Positions 56,686-64,000 of a stretch of DNA of 64,000 bases are shown piece by piece (position 1 is the first letter of the stretch; each line of letters starts with the position of its first letter). Source of the DNA: Hyphomicrobiales bacterium. Its GTDB lineage: Bacteria > Pseudomonadota > Alphaproteobacteria > Rhizobiales > Rhizobiaceae. The translations under genes were made by a program, and so were the position numbers. Location: contig UBUL01000012.1 in NCBI GenBank assembly GCA_900468625.1, forward strand, positions 1 through 64,000, in the 5' to 3' direction. A model generated the notes under the pieces. It saw only the letters and a program-made list of their open reading frames with translations, was not told where the DNA came from and did no database searches.

Positions 56686-56802
56686 CTAGAGCCGGACGGT
56701 TTCAGGTCTGTTCGACCTAAAATCTGAATCCGCTCTAGAATCAAAAAAGTAGAGCGTGACGCCGTCCGAAAACCGCCTACACTTTTCGGCATCACGTTCT
56801 AG
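56686..56802. repeat. Two CTAG-bounded palindromic repeats between binding protein and permease genes
   Basis: The first unit (56686-56738, CTAGAGCCGGACGG to CCGCTCTAG) and the second (56750-56802, TAGAGCGTGACGCCGTCCG to CATCACGTTCTAG) are short inverted-end elements. They sit in the transcript between the binding protein and first permease genes, a spot where such repeats often cut expression of the downstream genes. Confidence 0.6.
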
Positions 56803-56860
56803 GGGCGGCGGGGATGCGATGTCATGCGTCATTTCCCTGCGCATAAAGGAGAAGGCTTTC

Positions 56861-57721
56861 ATGCGGTTGCGAAACCGGAGCGCCTATGCGTTCCTTGCAC
56901 CCTATCTTCTGGTGTTCGCCGCTTTCTGGGTCTGGCCGATCATCGATTCGTTCCTGATTTCGTTCCAGAACACCCGGGTTAATCCGTGGACCTTCAATCT
57001 GTCGCTCAATTGGGGGCGACTGTTCGGCGATCCGGCCTTCTACAACGCGCTTCAAAACACGCTGATTATCCTGATCGTCCAGGTGCCTGTGATGATCACG
57101 CTCGCCACCGTCATGGCAGTGCTGCTGAATTCACCGCTGCTGAAGGCCCGCGGCATTTTCCGCTTTGCCTTCTTCGCACCCGTCGTCGTCGGAGAGGTGG
57201 CCTATGCCGCCGTCTTCCGCCTGATGTTCAACGTCGATTTCGGCATCGTCAATAAGCTGCTCGGCACGGTCGGCTTCGCGCCGGTGTCATGGTTCGCCGA
57301 ATCGCACGCCGCAATGGTGCTCATCATCATCGCCGTCACCTGGCGCTGGGCGGGTTACAACGCCATCATCATCCTTTCCGGCCTGCAATCGATCCCCGAG
57401 GATGTCTACGAGGCTGCGACGCTCGACCGCGTCAGCCGCTTCCAGCAGTTCATCCATATCACCCTGCCGCTGTTGAAGCCGATCATTCTGTTCTGCGTGG
57501 TCCTGTCCGTCATCGGCACCATGCAGCTCTTCACCGAACCATATCTGATCACCAACAGGGGCGGCCCAGGCGGCGGGACCGAGACGCTCGGCCTCCTGCT
57601 CTATCGCCAGGCCTTCCAGTCGACCAACTTCGGCTATGCCTCGGCCGTCGCCTATACGATGGCGGCGCTTGCGGTAGCCATCTCTCTCCTCAATCTCTGG
57701 GTGGGGCGCGAACCGAAATGA
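56861..57721 (+). CDS. Sugar ABC transporter permease 1
   Basis: A 286-residue MalF/UgpA-type permease with six predicted membrane segments, from AYAFLAPYLLVFAAFWVWP to AVAYTMAALAVAISLLNLWV. The EAA loop is in VYEAATLDRVSRFQQFIHITLPLLKP. ATG 56861 was chosen because AAGGAGAAGG lies 7-16 bases upstream; longer open frames upstream run through the repeats. The stop overlaps the start of the next gene (ATGA). Confidence 0.9.
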   Translation: MRLRNRSAYAFLAPYLLVFAAFWVWPIIDSFLISFQNTRVNPWTFNLSLNWGRLFGDPAFYNALQNTLIILIVQVPVMITLATVMAVLLNSPLLKARGIFRFAFFAPVVVGEVAYAAVFRLMFNVDFGIVNKLLGTVGFAPVSWFAESHAAMVLIIIAVTWRWAGYNAIIILSGLQSIPEDVYEAATLDRVSRFQQFIHITLPLLKPIILFCVVLSVIGTMQLFTEPYLITNRGGPGGGTETLGLLLYRQAFQSTNFGYASAVAYTMAALAVAISLLNLWVGREPK

Positions 57722-58554
57722 AATCGAAGTCCAAATCCACTCTGATCCGCTCGCTCGCCTTGCACGGCCTGCTGACGCCGCTCGCCATCATCTGGCTGTT
57801 TCCGCTCTGGATGATGTTCGTCTTCTCGACCATGCCCGATTACGGCATCTTCAGCCCCGGCATCATCCTGACACCGTCGACAGGCTTCATGGACAATGTC
57901 CGCAACCTGCAGGCCGACACCAACTTCATCGGCGCCATGACGATCTCCATCGTCGTTGCCGTCGTCTATACCGTCCTGTCGGTGCTGCTGACCTCGATGG
58001 CCGGATGGGCTCTGGTGCGTTACCAGTTCACCGGCCGTTCGGGCGTCATCGGCATCATCCTCGGCACGATCACGCTGCCCTATTCCGTCGTCGTCATTCC
58101 ACAATTCATCATGGTGGCGCGCGATTTCGGGCTGGCCAATTCATGGGTCGCCCTGATCGTACCGCCGCTCTTCAACTCGCTGGGCGTGCTCTTCATGCGT
58201 CAAGCCTTCTCGATGATGCCGAGCGAACTCTTCGACGCCGCCCGCGTCGAGGGCGTCAAGGAATGGCAGATCTTCCTGCGTATCGCCCTGCCGCTCGCAA
58301 GGCCGACCATGGCCGCGCTCGCCATCATCCTGTTCCTGCATTCCTGGAACAACTATCTCTGGCCGCTGCTCATCAATTCCCGGCCGGGGATGATGACCGC
58401 GCCCGTCGCGCTCGGGACGCTGATCGGCCTCACCAGGGTATCCTGGGGCGGCATCATGGCCGGCGCCGTGATGCTGACGGCGCCGATCCTCATCGTCTTC
58501 GTTCTCCTGCAGCGCCACTTCATCGCCGGCATTGCCGCCGGCGCAATCAAATAA
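57718..58554 (+). CDS. Sugar ABC transporter permease 2
   Basis: A 278-residue MalG/UgpE-type permease with six membrane segments. The EAA motif reads ELFDAARVEGVKEWQIFLRIALPLARP, and FLHSWNNYLWPLLI is typical of the C-terminal half. ATG 57718 overlaps the previous stop by 4 bases, so the two permeases are translationally coupled and form a heterodimeric channel. Confidence 0.9.
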   Translation: MKSKSKSTLIRSLALHGLLTPLAIIWLFPLWMMFVFSTMPDYGIFSPGIILTPSTGFMDNVRNLQADTNFIGAMTISIVVAVVYTVLSVLLTSMAGWALVRYQFTGRSGVIGIILGTITLPYSVVVIPQFIMVARDFGLANSWVALIVPPLFNSLGVLFMRQAFSMMPSELFDAARVEGVKEWQIFLRIALPLARPTMAALAIILFLHSWNNYLWPLLINSRPGMMTAPVALGTLIGLTRVSWGGIMAGAVMLTAPILIVFVLLQRHFIAGIAAGAIK

Positions 58555-58569
58555 TTCCGGGAGACCCGT

Positions 58570-59658
<1,089 letters not shown>

Positions 59659-59709
59659 GCACGGCCTATTCTCCCAAGACAGCATGCAGATTTAGGAAAG
59701 GATCGTTCC

Positions 59710-61713
59710 ATGACCACCGAGACTTCAATCCGCTGGGGCATCATCGGCCCCGGCAGGATCGCACAGACTTTTGCCGATGGGATCGCCCATTCCCGCAGCG
59801 GCAAGCTGGTGGCGATCGCCAGCCGCAATCCGGAAAAGCCAGGTCTCGGCGACGGTTTCCCCGGCGCGCGCATCGTCAACGGCTATGAGGCCCTGCTCGC
59901 CGACAAGGACATCGACGCCGTCTACATCGCCACGCCGCATACCGGCCACGCCGAATGGGCGATCAAGGCGATCCGCGCCGGCAAGCATGTGCTTGTCGAA
60001 AAACCGATCGCTCTTTCCGCTTTCGATGCGGAGGCCATCTACTACGAAGCCAGGAAGGCGGGCGTCTTTGCCGGCGAGGCCTTCATGTACCGCGTCCATC
60101 CGCAGACGGCGAAACTGATCGAACTCGTCAAGAGTGGTGCAATCGGTGACCTGCGCATCATCCGCACCTCCTTCGGATTCAACATGGGCAAGGTAAATCC
60201 GGAACACCGGCTGTTTGCCAATGGCATGGCGGGCGGCGGCATTCTCGATGTCGGCGGCTATCCCGTTTCGATGGCCCGTTTGATCGCCGGTGCGGTCGAG
60301 GGCAAGCCGTTCCTCGATCCCGACAAGGTATCGGGTGTCGGCCATCTCGGCCAGACCGGCGTCGACGAATGGGCTTCCGCCGTCCTGAAGTTCCCGAACG
60401 ACATCATTGCCGAAGTGTCCTGCTCGATCATGGCGAACCAGGACAACACGCTGCGCATCATCGGCTCGGACGGCCGTATCGAAGTCAAGGACTTCTGGTT
60501 CGCCTCCGGCCACAAGGGCGGTGTCGGCAAGATCGACGTTATCAAGGGCAGCGAGACCCAGACGATCGAGGTCAAGGAGGACCGCTGGCTCTATTCCTTC
60601 GAAGTCGACGCTGCCGGCGATGCCATCCGCGCCGGACATAAGGAATTCGCCTATCCCGGCATCAGCTGGGCCGATTCGATCGGCAACCTCAAGGTGCTCG
60701 ACCAATGGCGCGCTTCGATTGGCCTTGAATATGGTGTCGAGAAGGCATCGAAGCGGACAAAGAACATCGCCGGCGCGACCGTTGCCAAGGGCAACAGCAT
60801 CCCGAGGCGCAGCATCCCCGGCATCTCCAAGCCGGCATCGCTCGTCACGCTCGGCTTCGAATTCTTCCCGAATTTCGCAGCCGCCTCGCTGACGCTCGAC
60901 GCTTTCTATGAAGCCGGCGGCAATGCCTTCGACACGGCCTATGTCTATGGCGGCGGCAAGACGGAGAGCATCTTCGGCGACTGGCATACCAGCCGCAACG
61001 TGCCGCGCGAAGAGATCGTGCTGATCGGCAAAGGCGCGCATTCGCCGCTTTGCTACCCGGACGTGATCGCCAAGCAACTCGACCAGTCCCTCAATCGCCT
61101 GAAGACCGACTATGTCGACATCTACTTCATGCACCGCGACAACACCGACGTTCCGGTCGGCGAGTTCGTCGATGCCATGGATGCCGAGGTGAAGGCTGGC
61201 CGCATCCGCGGCATCTTCGGCGGCTCGAACTGGACGCGTGCCCGCTTCGACGAAGCGATCGCCTATGCTGAGAAGAACGGCAAGGCGGCACCGGCTGCCC
61301 TTTCCAACAACTTCTCGCTGGCGGAAATGCTCGATCCAATTTGGGCCGGCTGCGTCGCCGCCTCCGACGACGAGTGGAAGACCTGGCTCAATGCCAAGCA
61401 GATCCCGAACTTCGCCTGGTCGAGCCAGGGCCGCGGCTTCTTTACCGACCGCGCCGGCCGCGACAAGCGCGACGACGAGGAATTGGTTCGCGTCTGGTAT
61501 TCCGACCGCAATTTCGGCCGCCGCGACAGGGCGATCGAATTGGCGCAGAAACTCGGCCGCAGCCCGATCCATATCGCGCTTGCCTATGTCGTCGCCCAGC
61601 CTTTCCCGGTGATCCCGCTGATCGGCCCGCGTACGGTCGCCGAGCTGGAGGACAGCCTCTCGGCGCTCGACATCAAGCTGACGCCGGAACAGGTGAAGTG
61701 GCTCGAGGGTTAA
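59710..61713 (+). CDS. Bifunctional Gfo/Idh/MocA dehydrogenase-aldo/keto reductase fusion
   Basis: A 667-residue two-enzyme fusion. Residues about 1-335 form a Gfo/Idh/MocA oxidoreductase: GIIGPGRIAQ (Rossmann), YIATPHTGHAEWAIKAI and the HVLVEKPIAL motif with the Glu-Lys-Pro. Residues about 375-660 form an aldo/keto reductase with the tetrad Asp408, Tyr413, Lys441 and His475 (NAFDTAYVYG, IGKGAH, YFMHRDN) and the NADPH-binding IGPRTVAELEDS near the end. It is probably the catabolic enzyme for the sugar imported by the upstream ABC operon; the two active sites may act in series. It is the last gene of the operon. Confidence 0.85.
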   Translation: MTTETSIRWGIIGPGRIAQTFADGIAHSRSGKLVAIASRNPEKPGLGDGFPGARIVNGYEALLADKDIDAVYIATPHTGHAEWAIKAIRAGKHVLVEKPIALSAFDAEAIYYEARKAGVFAGEAFMYRVHPQTAKLIELVKSGAIGDLRIIRTSFGFNMGKVNPEHRLFANGMAGGGILDVGGYPVSMARLIAGAVEGKPFLDPDKVSGVGHLGQTGVDEWASAVLKFPNDIIAEVSCSIMANQDNTLRIIGSDGRIEVKDFWFASGHKGGVGKIDVIKGSETQTIEVKEDRWLYSFEVDAAGDAIRAGHKEFAYPGISWADSIGNLKVLDQWRASIGLEYGVEKASKRTKNIAGATVAKGNSIPRRSIPGISKPASLVTLGFEFFPNFAAASLTLDAFYEAGGNAFDTAYVYGGGKTESIFGDWHTSRNVPREEIVLIGKGAHSPLCYPDVIAKQLDQSLNRLKTDYVDIYFMHRDNTDVPVGEFVDAMDAEVKAGRIRGIFGGSNWTRARFDEAIAYAEKNGKAAPAALSNNFSLAEMLDPIWAGCVAASDDEWKTWLNAKQIPNFAWSSQGRGFFTDRAGRDKRDDEELVRVWYSDRNFGRRDRAIELAQKLGRSPIHIALAYVVAQPFPVIPLIGPRTVAELEDSLSALDIKLTPEQVKWLEG

Positions 61714-61772
61714 AACACGAGGCGGCCGACCATAACGTCAGGGTCGGCCGTCGAGCTGGTATATCAGAAATG

Positions 61773-61808
61773 AAAACAGCCCATCCGACTTTCCGGATGG
61801 GCTGTTTT
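61773..61808. terminator. Strong bidirectional rho-independent terminator
   Basis: A perfect 15-base-pair stem AAAACAGCCCATCCG/CGGATGGGCTGTTTT with a six-base loop, serving the plus-strand fusion gene and, on the other strand, the convergent ogt gene. A second smaller hairpin (CGGCCGACC/GGTCGGCCG) lies just before it. Confidence 0.92.
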
Positions 61809-61827
61809 CATATGGAAAAAGGTTGCC

Positions 61828-61855
61828 GCGCCCCCTTCTCCCCAAGGGGAGAAGG
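61828..61855. repeat. Palindromic repeat, CTTCTCCCC/GGGGAGAAG family
   Basis: CCCCCTTCTCCCC-AA-GGGGAGAAGG, a short unit of the same family as at 10658 and 28059, in the gap between the terminator and the ogt stop. Confidence 0.65.
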
Positions 61856-61893
61856 ACTTTACGGCACGAACGCGCCATACCATCGCCAAATGA

Positions 61894-62427
61894 TCAGGCG
61901 GCGAAATCGAATGTCTTCGTATCCGCTCCTTCGAGCCGCAGCAGATAGGCCTTGCGCTCGAGACCGCCGGCAAATCCCCTGAGATCGCCAGCCGATCCAA
62001 CCACGCGGTGGCAGGGTGCGACGATCGAGATCGGATTGCGGCCATTGGCGGCGCCGACGGCCCTAATCGCTTTTTCCGCACCGATTTCCGTTGCGATCTG
62101 GCGATAGCTGCGCGTTTCGCCGAAGGGAATGGCGAGCAGGGCCTGCCATACCTTCTGCTGGAACTCCGTTCCGGCAAAGTCGAGCGGCAGATCGAAAGCC
62201 TGTCGTTCGCCGGCGAAATATTCGCGCAATTGCCGTTCGGCTTCCAGGAGCACGGGATGGCTGTCTTCTTCGGCTACGATCACCAGCGGCACACGGCCAG
62301 GCCGGTCGTTATCCCAAAGGATCGCGGCAAGGCCATCATCGCTGCCGACGAGTTTCAAGTCGCCGACGGGCGAGTTCATGATCCGATAGACATAGTGCTT
62401 CTCTGCATTTTTCGGAGTTTTGGTCAT
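61894..62427 (-). CDS. ogt: Methylated-DNA--[protein]-cysteine S-methyltransferase
   Basis: A 177-residue O6-alkylguanine-DNA alkyltransferase that removes methyl groups from O6-methylguanine to its own Cys. The active site is IVAPCHRVVGS with Cys139; the helix-turn-helix region TRSYRQIATEIGAEKAIRAVGAANGRNP precedes it. There is no Ada domain. The start at 62427 (MTKTPKNAEK) fits a GGAAATCGGC upstream; a longer frame is not supported. Confidence 0.92.
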   Translation of the reverse strand: MTKTPKNAEKHYVYRIMNSPVGDLKLVGSDDGLAAILWDNDRPGRVPLVIVAEEDSHPVLLEAERQLREYFAGERQAFDLPLDFAGTEFQQKVWQALLAIPFGETRSYRQIATEIGAEKAIRAVGAANGRNPISIVAPCHRVVGSAGDLRGFAGGLERKAYLLRLEGADTKTFDFAA

Positions 62428-62679
62428 GCCGATTTCCTTTCTTTGAATTGCGCTCATGGCATCGGGCGAGATTGCCTCTGATGAAGCGCTGATGTCGGTA
62501 TTGGACCCCAAATGAGAGTATGCAGCCACCCGAAAACGGGCGGCGGGCAGCGAAATCCCGGTATTTCCGGATTTATACGGGCAGGCTCATGCTGACACCA
62601 GCGGCATGGTCACGCTTGGGAAATGGACGGAGATGTGTAAAACTAAGGAAGCCAGATCATCCAGCATGCGGAGCCCGAT

Positions 62680-63015
62680 ATGACAGTTCGCCCGCCGCGC
62701 AACTTCGATCCATCGCAAACCAGGGAAACCGGCCTCGGCATCCTCCAATATGAGGTCATGTCAGAACGCGCCAGCACGCTTGGCCATCATGGTATGAAGG
62801 TCGAGGCGGCTCTTGCCGCGTTGCAGGAAGGCGAAGCCAAAGGCAAGAAAGGCGTCGAGCACGAGCGGCTGGTGGATGCCGCGGCTGAAGCCGTCTGGGC
62901 CATGTTCATTCATCGCGAGATCTGCGGCCTGCGCAACGGCCGCGACGTGATCCAGCGCTATGGCATTCCCAACAAGGTGCTTGCGCGCCTCGGCGCCAGC
63001 CCACGCCACCCCTGA
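62680..63015 (+). CDS. DUF6665 family hypothetical protein
   Basis: A 111-residue small soluble protein with an Ala/Glu-rich central helix: ILQYEVMSERASTLGHHGMKVEAALAAL, then a helix with AAAEAVWAMFIHREICGLRNGRD and a C-terminal YGIPNKVLARLG. The pattern fits the DUF6665 group found in rhizobia. No function is known. It is convergent with the ROK gene, three bases from its stop. Confidence 0.7.
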   Translation: MTVRPPRNFDPSQTRETGLGILQYEVMSERASTLGHHGMKVEAALAALQEGEAKGKKGVEHERLVDAAAEAVWAMFIHREICGLRNGRDVIQRYGIPNKVLARLGASPRHP

Positions 63016-63018
63016 GCT

Positions 63019-64000
63019 TTAGGATTTCAAGATTGCCTGAAAGCGCGGATCGAAGGCACGGCCGATGGGCTCGGCCGCGGCACCGCGCGCCACGGCCCAA
63101 GGATCGGTCATGCCGAGCTGCAGGCGCGGCAGCGACCGGCCGGGGCGATCGGCATTGGAGGGCAGGAGCGGCTGCATGGCGGCAATCAGCCGCGTTGCCA
63201 GCGCAGCCGGCGCGCCGCCGCATAGAATCACCGTTTGCGGATCGAAGATGGTTTCGATGAGCTGGACGCTCCAGCGCAGATCGATCGCCGCCCTTTCGAT
63301 CCAGCTGAGGATATCGGGGTCGGCGGCAGCGGCGCGGTCGTTGATTATAGAGTAGATATCCGGCGCCATCGGATCGACGCCAAGGTGATCGTAAAGGGAA
63401 GCAAGGGACGCACGATGCTCGAGCTGGGTCTGCTGCCCGCCTGCCGTCAACAAAGCCATGCCGATTTCGCCGGCATTGCCATGGGCACCGCTATAGAGCT
63501 CGCCGCCGAGAATGAGCCCGGCGCCGATACCGTAACCGACATAGAGGCAGACGGCGTGATCGAGCCCGTGCGCCGCTCCGACCATGCGCTCGGCGGTCGC
63601 GCAGGCAGCCGCGTCGTTCTGCAGGCTGACATTGAGGCCGATGCCGGCCGATAGGGTTTCGAGCAAGGGAAAGCGCTGCCAGGCACCCATCATCCAGGGA
63701 TTGTCGGCATCATCCTGCTCGATACCGAAGGGACCCGGCATCGCCGCGCCGAGGCCGACGAGGCGTTTCTCCGCCTGCGCCACGCGCTGCCGGAGCTCGG
63801 CACGCACGTCTTCTATCAGCTTCAGGACGACAGGTGTGCCTGTCGCTGGTCCGCCGGCCGGCAGGTTCGCTTCCTTGCGGATGAGAACATTGCCAACGAG
63901 ATCGACAGCGATGGCGCGGGTGATGTGACGATCGATCTGCAGGCCGATGGCAAAGGCGCCCTCCGGCACGAGACCATAGGGGGTCGAGGGTTGGCCGCGA
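63019..64000 (-). CDS. ROK family transcriptional regulator, 5' end outside the window
   Basis: 326 visible residues of a ROK protein on the minus strand, continuing past the right edge. The frame runs on upstream of GTG 63969 as RGQPSTPYGLVPEGAFAIGLQIDR, the usual junction between a winged-helix DNA-binding domain and the ROK domain of NagC/XylR-type repressors, so it is a regulator, not a free-standing kinase. The sugar-site NDAAACATAE and the GNAGEIG motif are present. The family CxCGxxGCxE zinc motif is replaced by TQLEHRASLAS without Cys. The target operon is outside the window. Confidence 0.85.
   Translation of the reverse strand, partial: RGQPSTPYGLVPEGAFAIGLQIDRHITRAIAVDLVGNVLIRKEANLPAGGPATGTPVVLKLIEDVRAELRQRVAQAEKRLVGLGAAMPGPFGIEQDDADNPWMMGAWQRFPLLETLSAGIGLNVSLQNDAAACATAERMVGAAHGLDHAVCLYVGYGIGAGLILGGELYSGAHGNAGEIGMALLTAGGQQTQLEHRASLASLYDHLGVDPMAPDIYSIINDRAAAADPDILSWIERAAIDLRWSVQLIETIFDPQTVILCGGAPAALATRLIAAMQPLLPSNADRPGRSLPRLQLGMTDPWAVARGAAAEPIGRAFDPRFQAILKS

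Overview
The window is a chromosomal segment of an alphaproteobacterium of the order Rhizobiales, most likely family Rhizobiaceae (Rhizobium or a close relative). This rests on gene content and order: cycM-kdsB-pheA, the small SRP RNA in front of dnaX, rimP-nusA-ylxR-infB-rbfA-truB-rpsO-pnp, fabA-fabB-fabI divergent from an Irr-type Fur regulator, a CP4-like class II EPSP synthase next to cmk-rpsA, a TIGR02300 protein, and several dispersed palindromic repeat families typical of rhizobial intergenic DNA. No prophage, transposase, CRISPR array or rRNA operon was seen. The window is mostly core genome with short accessory inserts.

Layout. 1-5.5 kb: a broken GNAT acetyltransferase end, a MurA paralogue with Asp at the usual catalytic Cys, a D-2-hydroxyacid dehydrogenase, an SH3-domain secreted protein, a CadD-like transporter and an adenosine-kinase-type sugar kinase. 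5.5-10.7 kb: an unassigned structured RNA candidate, an AEC transporter, a patatin phospholipase and cycM/kdsB/pheA. 10.7-13.7 kb: a minus-strand group with a VOC protein, a small DUF1127-like protein, a WYL regulator, NudC and a HIT protein. 13.7-20.3 kb: ffs, dnaX, ybaB and recR, with an Lrp regulator, a small hydrolase and a LysE exporter between ybaB and recR, then a lytic transglycosylase whose 5' coding region carries a palindromic repeat pair. 20.3-31.2 kb: the transcription/translation block rimP to pnp. 31.2-39.8 kb: an RsmC-like methyltransferase, a HIT protein, the fab operon, irr, a TRIC channel, a secreted unknown, a YdcF protein, a GIY-YIG protein, tRNA-Ala(GGC) and TIGR02300. 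40-44.8 kb: aroA, a PaiB-like flavoprotein, cmk and rpsA. 44.8-53.4 kb: a large low-complexity unknown, a short RNase D, a MerR-XRE-cupin regulator divergent from gabT-gabD, a PPP-type phosphatase and a CopD-like protein. 53.5-61.8 kb: a carbohydrate uptake and catabolic locus (TIM-barrel isomerase, AraC regulator, binding protein, two permeases, ATPase and a Gfo/Idh/MocA-aldo/keto reductase fusion). 61.9-64 kb: Ogt, a DUF6665 protein and a ROK regulator cut by the window edge.

How the genes work together: envelope and lipid biosynthesis (murA paralogue, kdsB, fabA/B/I), aromatic amino acid synthesis (aroA, pheA), replication and repair (dnaX, recR, ogt) and ribosome/RNA metabolism (rimP to pnp, rpsA) form the core. 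Two catabolic modules have local regulators: GABA to succinate (gabTD with the divergent three-domain regulator and TTACA/TGTAA dyads), and the sugar ABC locus (AraC). I saw no clearly new multi-gene system. The most notable items are the palindrome inside the transglycosylase gene, the unassigned structured RNA near 5.7 kb, the three-domain GABA-linked regulator, the dehydrogenase-reductase fusion and the Gly-100 EPSP synthase.
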